Shown here: positions 1-7,166 of the stretch, one piece after another
Numbering within the stretch: the stretch's first letter is position 1
Layout of the letters: the number at the start of each line of letters is the position of its first letter
From: Nanobdellota archaeon
GTDB taxonomy: Archaea; Nanobdellota; Nanobdellia; Pacearchaeales; GW2011-AR1
Length of the DNA: 33,926 nucleotides
Assembly: GCA_022561055.1 (NCBI GenBank)
Contig: JADFRY010000010.1
Coordinates: 1 to 33,926 of the forward strand
Reading direction: 5' to 3'
Translations under genes and position numbers: made by a program
The notes under the pieces: model-generated
What the model saw: only the letters and a program-made list of their open reading frames with translations
Told to the model about the DNA's origin: nothing
Database searches by the model: none

Positions 1-599
1 CAGGAGATAAAATAAAGAGAGGCCAGTATATCGTTGGTTTGCAAGAGCAAGGATTCAGATCTAATGGGTTATCATTGGTTAGAAAGATAATGCAGAAAAA
101 TTATGGTGAAGACTGGCATCTTGTAAGTAGAGAAGGAAAGCATGATCTAGAAAGAACTATGGCGAGAGAAGTTCTGACTCCTTCGACGATCTATTGTGCT
201 GCGGTCGTTGATATGTTTGGCGGTTTAGATCGTGAGCCTAGAGCTGAGGTTACAGGTGTTGCTCATATTACAGGGGGTGGTTTGCCTGGCAAACTTGCTA
301 GGGTCTTAAAGCCATCTGGTCTTGGTGCGAATATATATGATCCGTTTGTTCCTCCTTCGTTAATGAAATATCTCCAAGGAATAGGGAAAGTTTCAGATGA
401 GGAAGCTTATAGAACTTGGAATATGGGGCAAGGCATGGCAATCATAACGCCCGAGCCTAATGGAGTTATTGCTGTTGCACAGGAACACGGGATTGATGCC
501 AAGGTAATTGGAATGGTTACAGACACCTCTGATAAAATAACTATTAATAATAAGGGTGCATATGGTTATAGTGTTGGTACAACGAGTCTTGTTTTCTGA
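1..599 (+). CDS. purM: Phosphoribosylformylglycinamidine cyclo-ligase, C-terminal part
   Basis: This is the 3' part of purM (AIR synthetase), which makes aminoimidazole ribotide from FGAM with ATP in purine synthesis. The reading frame is open from base 3, so the gene enters from the left. Visible hallmarks are a GLQEQGFRSNGLSLVRK stretch (family pattern GL.SSG.HSNG.SLVRK), AHITGGGLPGKLARVLK, and a WNMGQGMAII segment matching the FNMG.GM motif of the AIRS C-terminal domain. The N-terminal half with the ATP loop is outside the window. The closeness to family consensus makes the call firm. It is the left housekeeping border of the accessory region that follows. Confidence 0.93.
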   Translation, partial: GDKIKRGQYIVGLQEQGFRSNGLSLVRKIMQKNYGEDWHLVSREGKHDLERTMAREVLTPSTIYCAAVVDMFGGLDREPRAEVTGVAHITGGGLPGKLARVLKPSGLGANIYDPFVPPSLMKYLQGIGKVSDEEAYRTWNMGQGMAIITPEPNGVIAVAQEHGIDAKVIGMVTDTSDKITINNKGAYGYSVGTTSLVF

Positions 600-603
600 T
601 TGA

Positions 604-615
604 GGGAAGGTTTAA
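604..615 (+). promoter_or_regulatory. GGGAAGGTTTAA promoter-like element
   Basis: A BRE/TATA-like element directly after the purM stop. The surrounding 15 bases are repeated exactly at 1090-1104. At 1093 and in closely related versions at 2581 and 3802 the element sits 29-30 bases before an ATG. Here that spacing falls near 640, just before a TTG at 644, so the next gene could use TTG 644 or ATG 695. Confidence 0.5.
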
Positions 616-694
616 GGGTCTGTGCGCCTAACCCAGAGGTTTATTGTTTTTAGTTAATTTTAAATATCTTTTTAGTGTCGTAGGTAGGAAAGAG

Positions 695-1048
695 ATGAAA
701 TATAAAAAAGGAATGAATCCATTGATGATGATTTTCTTAGTTGTAGTTGTAATTGTGGTTGGATGGGGGATCTTTTATTTTGCTGATAAGGCAGGGGCTG
801 ACTTGAGTGTTCTTCAGGTGGAGGAAGAAGAAATAGTTGTAGAAGGAGAAAATGTATATGAAAATGATGGGATAACCTTGATTGAAAACCCTTCAGGAAA
901 TTACTATTGTGTTGGGTGCGGAGTCGAAGTTTGTATAGATCCAACTCCTGGGACTTTTAACTATGCTATAGACGAAAATCCCAATTTATATTGTGATGGA
1001 TATCTTAATGTTATTCTGAACGGTGATATTTTAGAGCCTGTTGGATAA
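695..1048 (+). CDS. Small membrane-anchored extracytoplasmic protein
   Basis: Unrecognised 117-aa protein. It has a short basic N-terminus (MKYKKG), one strong membrane segment at about residues 8-30, an acidic linker and a C-terminal ectodomain. The ectodomain carries four cysteines (YYCVGCGVEVCIDP plus a later LYCDG), which could form disulfides or bind a metal. I chose ATG 695, preceded by AGGAAAGAG, because it puts the basic residues directly before the membrane segment. A TTG at 644 would add 17 residues and fits the promoter spacing better, so the start is uncertain. Its flanking promoters are 15-bp exact copies of each other (601-615 and 1090-1104). Confidence 0.6.
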   Translation: MKYKKGMNPLMMIFLVVVVIVVGWGIFYFADKAGADLSVLQVEEEEIVVEGENVYENDGITLIENPSGNYYCVGCGVEVCIDPTPGTFNYAIDENPNLYCDGYLNVILNGDILEPVG

Positions 1049-1092
1049 GATGAGAGAATAGGAACTTATAAGAAGATAGGATAGATATTTGA

Positions 1093-1104
1093 GGGAAGGT
1101 TTAA
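1093..1104 (+). promoter_or_regulatory. GGGAAGGTTTAA promoter for the toxin/DUF2283 pair
   Basis: A purine-rich BRE-like stretch followed by TTTAAAA. The TTTAAA begins 29 bases before ATG 1129, the spacing of leaderless archaeal transcripts. The TATA-like part of many other genes in the window has the same spacing. Confidence 0.6.
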
Positions 1105-1128
1105 AACAAAATCTTTCTTTAATCTGGA

Positions 1129-1423
1129 ATGAATAACATTTTTGAAGTAGTCGATAAGACAGGAAGAAAGATTAGGCTAACAAAAAAGCAGTGGTCGCAT
1201 ATTAGGGAAGAAACATCCTGAAGTAGAGGACTTTGAGGAACTAAAGGAAACTCTTATTAAACCTGATAAAATAATTGATTATAGTCTTGATGGAACAATT
1301 TTTTATTACTATAAATATTTTAAGCATAAAAAATCTCCAGATAAGTATCTTCTTTTACTAGTTAAATATTTAAATGGGGAAGGGTATGTTGTGACATCAT
1401 ATTTTGAGGATAAAATAAGATGA
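1129..1423 (+). pseudogene. PBECR-like toxin-type nuclease, frameshifted
   Basis: Frame 1 opens at ATG 1129 and reads NIFEVVDKTGRKIRLTKKQW, then hits TGA at 1219-1221. From about 1203 the next frame is open and continues through HPEVEDFEELKETLIKPDKI and YYKYFKHKKSPDKYLLLLVK to TGA 1421-1423. Joined, the product is about 97 aa. Its layout (DKTGR.I.LT..QW..I...HPE......E...TL..PD.I, then a FYY...F....KYL.VVVKY core) resembles the phage-associated PBECR nuclease families of the barnase/EndoU/colicin/RelE group. The stop overlaps the DUF2283 start as ATGA, as expected for a coupled toxin-antitoxin pair. The family name is from pattern memory. The frame break is directly visible. Confidence 0.65.
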
Positions 1424-1665
1424 AAGAACCACAAACTTATGAAATATATTATGACAAAGAAGCAGATTTCTTAGAGGTATTTTTCGGTGAGCCTACACAA
1501 GCCCGAGCAGAAGAAATTGAAGAAGGTGTTTTTATCAGAAGGGATAACAAAACAAATGAAGTAAAGAGTATAGGAATTTTAAGTTTCAAGAAAAGAGTTG
1601 AAATTTTGAAGAAGATTTTGGATAAGTTCAATTTAGAAATTCCCATTTCTGTTGGTCTAAATTGA
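1420..1665 (+). CDS. DUF2283 family protein, likely antitoxin partner
   Basis: An 81-aa protein with the DUF2283 pattern: a YYDKEADFLEVFFGEP start (family pattern YD...D.L.I.F), then EEIEEGVFIRRDNKTNEV and IGILSFKKR. DUF2283 proteins are short, soluble and often found beside RelE-like or related small toxin genes. Its ATG overlaps the upstream toxin-like stop by ATGA, which implies translational coupling. The toxin frame is broken and this one is intact, as expected if the antitoxin outlived its toxin or the toxin was inactivated. The antitoxin role is inferred from context only. Confidence 0.75.
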   Translation: MKEPQTYEIYYDKEADFLEVFFGEPTQARAEEIEEGVFIRRDNKTNEVKSIGILSFKKRVEILKKILDKFNLEIPISVGLN

Positions 1666-1717
1666 TTAGAAAGAATTTTATAGAAAAGTTTAATAAGTTG
1701 AGAGAAGTAAATTTTTA

Positions 1718-2104
1718 ATGGGCTTAAGAAATAGAAAACTTGTCAGAACGATTCAGATTATATTTGGACTGGGATTAATTTTCTTTGGAACTAATATGTT
1801 TTTTCAATTCCTTGCTAGTCCGGAATTTAATGAGGCGGGGAGTGCTTTCTTAGGTGCTTTGTTTGCAACAGGTTTTATCTTTCCAATCATGGGAACAATA
1901 TGGATTTTAGCAGGATTAATGTTTTTATTCAATAAATGTTCGGCTCTTGCAGCCATAATTATTTTTCCAGTAAGTTTGAATATTCTATTGTTCCATCTTT
2001 TGCTAGATTTTACTGGAGCCTTAATGGGAATTCTTGTGTTTATTTTGAATATCTATTTATTCTATGTCCACTGGAATTCTTATAAGCCTATGTGTGGGAT
2101 GTAG
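1718..2104 (+). CDS. DoxX-like integral membrane protein
   Basis: A 128-aa protein with four predicted membrane helices at about residues 9-31, 42-68, 73-95 and 98-118. The middle (GFIFPIMGTIWILAGLMFLF) and the following NILLFHLLLD stretch match the DoxX-like pattern, in which a helix rich in Gly/Phe is followed by a conserved NI.LFH motif. DoxX-like proteins are small membrane proteins linked to quinone or thiol redox, but the family is functionally broad. The start ATG lies at the first basic residues before helix 1. The gene stands alone between the DUF2283 gene and a reverse-strand gene. Confidence 0.7.
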   Translation: MGLRNRKLVRTIQIIFGLGLIFFGTNMFFQFLASPEFNEAGSAFLGALFATGFIFPIMGTIWILAGLMFLFNKCSALAAIIIFPVSLNILLFHLLLDFTGALMGILVFILNIYLFYVHWNSYKPMCGM

Positions 2105-2142
2105 GAAGTTGGGTTTTGGGAAGAGTTTAAAGAAGTTAGTAT

Positions 2143-2538
2143 TTACCAGGATTCATTATGAGAGTGGTTTCTTTCGTGTTCTGCAAATTCTTCTTCCCAG
2201 TTTTCTCCGAGAGTTCTATGTATAACATTTCTTCCTTTTTCTCTAGCTAGTTTTATTCCTTTTTCCATTCCTGCAGTTATTCCTAAATCTGTGTAAACGA
2301 CAGTAGTGGCGTTCAATGCCGCTGTCATTTCTTTTCCTGCCATTATTCCTCTTTCTCTTTCGTCTGGAATGTTGTCATCTAATATACCTGGTTGAGTATA
2401 AAAAAGGTGAGATGCAAATGGAATTTCATCTTTTAATAAGGAGTCTCTTACACAAGCCCTTGCGTATCTTATATTTCTCTTTAGCTCTTCTTGATTTGAA
2501 GCCATGTAAGGAGATTCGATATCAACAAAGTTTGCCAT
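2143..2538 (-). CDS. DUF7768-like (nucleoside deoxyribosyltransferase-like) protein
   Basis: A 131-aa soluble protein. It has an N-terminal VDIESPYMASNQEELKRNIR segment, YARACVRDSL, PFASHLFYTQPGILDD, RERGIMAG, and a C-terminal VVYTDLGITAGMEKGIKLAR. This order (ESPY, a YA...C..D helix, an ASH..Y.Q..LDD loop, ER..G, then a YTD.GI..GM segment) matches small Rossmann-like DUF7768 proteins, which are common in phages and related to nucleoside 2-deoxyribosyltransferases. The substrate is unknown. It is alone on the reverse strand among forward genes, so it is probably a separate acquisition. Confidence 0.65.
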   Translation of the reverse strand: MANFVDIESPYMASNQEELKRNIRYARACVRDSLLKDEIPFASHLFYTQPGILDDNIPDERERGIMAGKEMTAALNATTVVYTDLGITAGMEKGIKLAREKGRNVIHRTLGENWEEEFAEHERNHSHNESW

Positions 2539-2580
2539 TAAAACCCAAGAAGGTTACTGCTTAAAAATTTATGTTTTGAA

Positions 2581-2592
2581 GGAAGGTTTAAA
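2581..2592 (+). promoter_or_regulatory. GGAAGGTTTAAA promoter for the 2616 gene
   Basis: The TTTAAA starts 29 bases before ATG 2616. This is the third occurrence of the GGAAGGTTTAA element in the first 4 kb. A weaker, possibly decayed relative (GGGAAGAGTTTAAAGAAG) lies at 2117-2134 on the other side of the reverse-strand DUF7768-like gene. Confidence 0.6.
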
Positions 2593-2615
2593 AACTAATT
2601 CTAAGAAGTATTTTT

Positions 2616-2942
2616 ATGAATGGAGAAGATATTGTAAGAAAAGATATAGAAGAAAGATACCGTTATAGAGGCAAGGATTATGCTCGTAGAGGCATGACTG
2701 TTAATGCTATTTCTTTTGCAGGGATTTTTTATGGGCTTGTGGTTACTGGAGATGTATATCCAAATAATGAACTTATATATATGTCTGGATTGTGGGCTAC
2801 TTTTACTGGAGCAGGAGTAGGTGTTTTGGGAAATCCAATAGTTGCTGGGTTTTTTCTTAGTAATAATATTAGAAGGAAAAGAGAGCTATCTCAACTGTCC
2901 CAATTAGTGGAAGAAGATGATGAGGAAGTTGATAGTTCTTAG
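2616..2942 (+). CDS. Small protein with two membrane segments
   Basis: Unrecognised 108-aa protein. It has a charged N-terminal region (residues 1-28, many Arg/Lys/Glu), two hydrophobic segments at about 30-48 and 56-80 joined by a short polar loop, and a C-terminal tail that turns acidic (VEEDDEEVDSS). The Gly-rich second segment (FTGAGVGVLGNPIVAGFFL) is typical of a tightly packed membrane hairpin. The ATG lies 29 bases after a promoter-like TTTAAA. An HNH nuclease gene follows after a gap of about 40 bases. Confidence 0.6.
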   Translation: MNGEDIVRKDIEERYRYRGKDYARRGMTVNAISFAGIFYGLVVTGDVYPNNELIYMSGLWATFTGAGVGVLGNPIVAGFFLSNNIRRKRELSQLSQLVEEDDEEVDSS

Positions 2943-2984
2943 AAAAGTTGATAAAGTTTGCTTTACTTGATTTTGTACTCAAAA

Positions 2985-3527
2985 ATGGCCTTACATTTTG
3001 ATAAAGATGGCAAAATATTGGTCCCAAAAGGGATAGATAAGGAAAAAGAAGTCTACAAAGGTTCAATTCTTCTTTTAATAAGGGGTAAGGAGTTTCTTTT
3101 TGATAAAGAAACTGCTGACAAATTTAAAAACAAATTTAATGTAAGAGGGGAAGCATATGTGGATAAGGGATATCTTCTTAGAAAGAATTTATATAAGAAA
3201 AAAGAATCTTTCCATAGGTGGTTAATGAAAGAAGAAATTGAGGAATTTGTCAAACAAAAAGATATTCAAGAAAAGTATGTTGAAGTTCATCATAAAAATC
3301 TTAAATGTACAGATAATCGGCAAAGAAATCTGGAATGTAGGGAAAAGAAAGATCATCGGGCATTGCATATGGAGGAAAAGGCCTGGGAGATATATAGGAA
3401 AACAAAACAAGAATTCTGGTCCAGTGGGGTTGATGAAAATTTGAAAAGAAAAAAATTTAAACATAATTGGAATGTAACTCATCTAGCTGGAGTAAATCAT
3501 GAGATGAGGAATGGGTGGATTAAATGA
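2985..3527 (+). CDS. HNH endonuclease-like protein
   Basis: A 180-aa protein. The C-terminal half holds an HNH-type core at about residues 75-128: FHRWLM, then VEVHHKNLKCTDNRQRNLE and a downstream KDHRALH. The first His pair, the DN...NL pattern and the later His fit the phage and homing HNH family in which H-N-H residues bind one divalent metal. The N-terminal part (residues 1-60) has beta-rich segments and could bind DNA. I chose ATG 2985. A TTG at 2958 is possible but adds only hydrophobic residues. The stop overlaps the next gene as ATGA. It is free-standing and could be a homing or defence nuclease. Confidence 0.72.
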   Translation: MALHFDKDGKILVPKGIDKEKEVYKGSILLLIRGKEFLFDKETADKFKNKFNVRGEAYVDKGYLLRKNLYKKKESFHRWLMKEEIEEFVKQKDIQEKYVEVHHKNLKCTDNRQRNLECREKKDHRALHMEEKAWEIYRKTKQEFWSSGVDENLKRKKFKHNWNVTHLAGVNHEMRNGWIK

Positions 3528-3763
3528 GTGGAAAAAGAGATAGAGAGGATGGAATTGAATTATTAATATGGAAGAAATATCTCCCTAAGGGAAAATATTG
3601 GGACATTAATTATCAAAATATTGAGCTGAAGAAGTTATTTTGGGGCAAGTATAATATGGAAAAATTAAAGGGATCGTCTATTAAGAAATGCATGAGTGTG
3701 GCTAAGGAATTTGTAGAAAATAAATCTTTATCAACCGGGATGAAAATAAATTATAAGAAATGA
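3524..3763 (+). CDS. Small basic protein coupled to HNH nuclease
   Basis: Unrecognised 79-aa protein, rich in Lys and Trp/Tyr (ELLIWKKYLPKGKYWDINYQ), with a helical C-terminal half (CMSVAKEFVENK). Its ATG overlaps the HNH gene stop by ATGA, so it is probably translated from the same message. Its small basic character would suit a nucleic-acid-binding partner, but nothing in the sequence proves that. Confidence 0.5.
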   Translation: MSGKRDREDGIELLIWKKYLPKGKYWDINYQNIELKKLFWGKYNMEKLKGSSIKKCMSVAKEFVENKSLSTGMKINYKK

Positions 3764-3801
3764 ACTTAAACTTTTTGAAAAATATATCTTTTTCTTAGGG
3801 A

Positions 3802-3813
3802 GGAAGGTTTAAA
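3802..3813 (+). promoter_or_regulatory. GGAAGGTTTAAA promoter of the hsdM operon
   Basis: The TTTAAA begins 30 bases before ATG 3838. It is followed by a long run of closely packed genes to 9934, so this is the likely main promoter for hsdM, the embedded genes and hsdS. Confidence 0.6.
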
Positions 3814-3837
3814 AAAGTGGGTTGGGCTTGTTTTTGT

Positions 3838-5397
3838 ATGGATAATAAGGAAGGCCTAAATGGATCTAAACTAGGCTTTGAGCGAAAACTCTGGGCTGCT
3901 GCAGATAAGCTTCGGAGTAATATGGATGCTGCGGAATATAAGCATGTGGTATTAGGTTTAATTTTTTTAAAGTATATCTCAGATTCTTTTGAAGAGGCAA
4001 GAAAAGAAATAGAGAAAGATTCTGATGGAGATGTTGAAGATATAGACGAATATAAATCAAGAAATATATTTTGGGTACCTCAGGAGGCAAGATGGGAGCA
4101 TTTGCAAAAGAACGCTAAACAACCAACTATAGGGAAACTTGTGGACGATGCAATGGATGCCATAGAAAGAGATAATCGTTCATTAAAAGATGTTTTACCT
4201 AGGAACTATGGGAGAGAGTCGTTAGATAAGCAAAGGTTAGGGGAATTAATAGACTTAATTGGAACAATTGGATTAGGAGATAAAGAAAGCAAAGGTAAAG
4301 ACTTGCTCGGCAGAGTTTATGAATACTTTTTAGGTGAATTTTCAGATGCGGAAGGAAAGAAAGGAGGACAATTTTATACTCCTCGTTCTATAGTTAAGCT
4401 TCTTGTTGAGATGATAGAACCTTATGAAGGAAGAATATATGATCCTGCCTGTGGTTCTGGAGGGATGTTTGTTCAGAGTGAGAGATTCATAGAAGAACAT
4501 GAAGGTAAAACTGGAAATTTGTCTATTTATGGCCAGGAATCGAACCATACAACTTGGCGTTTGTGTAAGATGAATATGGCAATTAGGGCAATAGAGTCCA
4601 ATATTCAATGGGGAGATAGTTTTCATAATGATGAACATAAGGATTTGAGGGCAGATTTTGTTTTGGCTAATCCTCCTTTTAATGACAGTGATTGGAAGGG
4701 AGAATTATTGCAAGATGATGTTAGATGGAAATTTGGAGTTCCTCCTAAGAATAATGCTAATTTTGCATGGGTTCAACATTTTATACATCATCTAGCACCT
4801 ACCGGAATTGCAGGGTTTGTTTTAGCTAATGGTTCTATGTCTTCTAATACTTCTAATGAGGGAGAGATTAGAAAAAGAATAATTGAAGAAGATTTAGTTG
4901 ATTGCATGATTGCTTTGCCTTCTCAGCTTTTTTATAATACGATGATTCCTGCTTGTCTTTGGTTTGTTACGAAGGATAAATTAGATCATGGAAAAAGAAA
5001 GCGTAATGGAAAGATCTTATTTATTGATGCGAGAAACATGGGGCGAATGATTGATAGAAGACATAGAGAATTAACAGATGAGGATTTAGATAAAATTACT
5101 CAAACTTATCATGCTTGGAGAGGAGAGAAAGACACTGGAAAATATGAAGATGTCAAGGGGTTCTGTAAGTCTGCAAAACTAGAGGAAATAGAGAAACATA
5201 ATTTTATTTTAACTCCTGGAAGGTATGTTGGCATTCCTGATGAAGAAGAAGATCCTGAGGTTTTCGAGGAAAAGATGGCGAGGCTTACTAAGGAACTAGC
5301 CGAGCAGTTCAAGGAAAGCGAGAAACTAGAGAAAGAGGTTAAATTAAATTTGAAGAAGGTTGGGTTGAGCGAGCCGTTAGGCGAGCGAGGGGTTTAA
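3838..5397 (+). CDS. hsdM: Type I restriction-modification DNA methyltransferase (M subunit)
   Basis: This is the adenine-N6 methyltransferase subunit of a type I restriction enzyme. It works with HsdS to methylate the recognition site with S-adenosylmethionine. The HsdM N-terminal helical domain covers about residues 8-150 ([31 protein letters not shown]). The methylase core has [18 protein letters not shown] at about 177-194, the SAM motif [10 protein letters not shown] at 202-211 and the catalytic NPPF at 278-281. At 519 aa the length is normal. I chose ATG 3838 rather than GTG 3817 because of the promoter distance and family N-terminus. The next gene begins 3 bases after the stop. The C-terminal coiled coil probably contacts HsdS. 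Confidence 0.95.
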   Translation: MDNKEGLNGSKLGFERKLWAAADKLRSNMDAAEYKHVVLGLIFLKYISDSFEEARKEIEKDSDGDVEDIDEYKSRNIFWVPQEARWEHLQKNAKQPTIGKLVDDAMDAIERDNRSLKDVLPRNYGRESLDKQRLGELIDLIGTIGLGDKESKGKDLLGRVYEYFLGEFSDAEGKKGGQFYTPRSIVKLLVEMIEPYEGRIYDPACGSGGMFVQSERFIEEHEGKTGNLSIYGQESNHTTWRLCKMNMAIRAIESNIQWGDSFHNDEHKDLRADFVLANPPFNDSDWKGELLQDDVRWKFGVPPKNNANFAWVQHFIHHLAPTGIAGFVLANGSMSSNTSNEGEIRKRIIEEDLVDCMIALPSQLFYNTMIPACLWFVTKDKLDHGKRKRNGKILFIDARNMGRMIDRRHRELTDEDLDKITQTYHAWRGEKDTGKYEDVKGFCKSAKLEEIEKHNFILTPGRYVGIPDEEEDPEVFEEKMARLTKELAEQFKESEKLEKEVKLNLKKVGLSEPLGERGV

Positions 5398-5400
5398 GGG

Positions 5401-6150
5401 ATGACTAAAGAAGTGGATAATTTTTTTGATAGATTGGGGGAAGAGATTTCTACAATTAGTAAAAGTGTGGGAATTGGAGGACATGCGGGCACAACTGGGA
5501 CTAATCGAGAAGAATTAATTAAAGATTTCTTAATAGACTTATTACCAAAATATTTTCAGTATGGTAAAGGGATTATTATAGACGGCAAAGGAAATAAATC
5601 AAATCAACAGGATATAATTATATACTCTCCGTTTATAAGCATATTTTCTGAAAAATCTTCATTTTATCCATTAGATTCTGTAAGTTCAGTAATTGAAGTT
5701 AAATCCAATTTAAATAAATCAGATCTTGAAGATGCAATGAAAAAAATTGCTATTTTAAAGAATATGAAATACTCAATAACTCCAGAAAAGCGTTCTGGTT
5801 CTTGGAGAGAGTATGTGCAGTGCAATATCTTTTCATATACTGGCTCAAATATAAATACATTAATTAAAAACATTATTGATATACAAAAGAAGCATGGATT
5901 TAAAGATAAAGAATTATTTGATAATCTTTGTGTTAATGAAAAATATTTTATAACAAATAATCTAAAGATAAAAAAGATGCTTGGAGAAGAACATGCTCAA
6001 TATAGTATCTTAACAATAAATAAGAAATCTTTACCTTATTTCTTAGATTGTATGTTAAATACAATGAACATTCCACTATCGCCAGTACCTATTTTTATTA
6101 AATATCTTGGGGAATTCAAAATAGATCATATCAAATGGCCACAGAATTAA
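5401..6150 (+). CDS. DUF6602-like nuclease-fold protein embedded in the RM operon
   Basis: A 249-aa soluble protein. The N-terminal 110 residues match the DUF6602 layout: GTTGTNREELIKDFLIDLLP, YFQYGKGIIIDGKGN, SNQQDIIIY and VSSVIEVKSNLNKSDLEDA. E37, D71 and the E99-V-K101 pair line up as a PD-(D/E)XK-type catalytic set, so a nuclease is likely. The rest (about 110-249) is unrecognised alpha/beta sequence. It begins 3 bases after hsdM and ends 16 bases inside the following gene, so it is locked into the hsdM-hsdS message. Genes at this position in type I loci often add an extra defence activity, as the PrrC anticodon nuclease does in E. coli. Confidence 0.65.
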   Translation: MTKEVDNFFDRLGEEISTISKSVGIGGHAGTTGTNREELIKDFLIDLLPKYFQYGKGIIIDGKGNKSNQQDIIIYSPFISIFSEKSSFYPLDSVSSVIEVKSNLNKSDLEDAMKKIAILKNMKYSITPEKRSGSWREYVQCNIFSYTGSNINTLIKNIIDIQKKHGFKDKELFDNLCVNEKYFITNNLKIKKMLGEEHAQYSILTINKKSLPYFLDCMLNTMNIPLSPVPIFIKYLGEFKIDHIKWPQN

Positions 6151-7166
6151 ACATCATAAGAGTAGCTTTATTTGAATGTTATGAAGTTGAAATAAATAAT
6201 AAAAAAGTAAATGTTGCTGATTTAGTTGGTCCGAAAATTTTTAATTTGGAGAAAGAAGAAAAATATGAGGCATTAAAATCTACTTTAGAACTGAACATTA
6301 AGAAAAAATTAACTGCTAAAGAAGCTACCGATCTTTCAAAAAATAAATGTGTTGAATCAGCTTTATCTGGAATTTTTGATATTGAAAAGAAGGGTAGACC
6401 TCTTACGACATTAACTTTAGCATTAGGTGAAGATGGAAAAAATTCTTTTGATAATTTATTAGGTGCTAGAAATGACGATTTATTTAAAAAATTTAGTGCA
6501 AATTTTGCGAACAAATATGTGAATTACAAGAGAAAAGTTAAGGGTATAATCGGATTTATCCAATTTTATTTGAAAACAAATGTTAAAGAGGAAAGATTTT
6601 TATCAATTATTACTACAGACTTTAGTAAGGGTATTGTAATCTCAGATCCTTTAACCGCAATAAAATTTTTGGAAAAGGTATTTGATCAAAATTTTAAGAA
6701 TATAATTCTTTATCCTTATCCAAAATCTGTAAGTCGTAGAACTATTGAAATTGATAAAGAACAAGTTAAAGTTCATCAAAGAACTTCTGATCCAGATCTT
6801 TTTATTGTGTCGGATATAGAATCTCCTTTAGATCCCCAAAAAATATTTGAAGAACTCTACAAAAGGATGAGGGGGCAAACAAGAAATTTTGATGAGATAT
6901 TAGAACAATTGGAAGAAGATTTTCCCGAGAAGGTAAGGGTTCTGATTAAGTTTAAAGATTATTCTGTTAAAGTTAAACTTAAAGATTTTTTGGAAGATTT
7001 TAAATTAATAAATGAGACTTCAAAAGGACAAGGAATTTTCATAAAAAACGCTCTAGTTGATGTTGAAATAGCAGGAAAAAACTTATTTGGTGATGGGTAT
7101 TTAAAATATAAAACTTTGAATGAAATATCTGAAGAATTAAATCAAAAAGAAAATTCAGATGAGTAA
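6135..7166 (+). CDS. Unrecognised 343-aa protein between hsdM and hsdS
   Basis: No family recognised. It is soluble and lysine-rich. A conserved-looking middle (KKGRPLTTLTLALGEDGKNS, YVNYKRKVKGIIGFIQFYLK) is followed by ERFLSIITTDFSKGIVISDP, LYPYPKSVSRR and a C-terminal segment with KVRVLIKFKDYSVKVKLKDF. The alternating hydrophobic strands suggest a compact alpha/beta protein and there is no membrane segment. It overlaps the DUF6602-like gene by 16 bases and hsdS by 8 bases, so all three are probably translated in step. The tight pairing with a nuclease-fold gene makes it a candidate partner (sensor, regulator or inhibitor), which is inference from position only. Confidence 0.6.
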   Translation: MATELNIIRVALFECYEVEINNKKVNVADLVGPKIFNLEKEEKYEALKSTLELNIKKKLTAKEATDLSKNKCVESALSGIFDIEKKGRPLTTLTLALGEDGKNSFDNLLGARNDDLFKKFSANFANKYVNYKRKVKGIIGFIQFYLKTNVKEERFLSIITTDFSKGIVISDPLTAIKFLEKVFDQNFKNIILYPYPKSVSRRTIEIDKEQVKVHQRTSDPDLFIVSDIESPLDPQKIFEELYKRMRGQTRNFDEILEQLEEDFPEKVRVLIKFKDYSVKVKLKDFLEDFKLINETSKGQGIFIKNALVDVEIAGKNLFGDGYLKYKTLNEISEELNQKENSDE

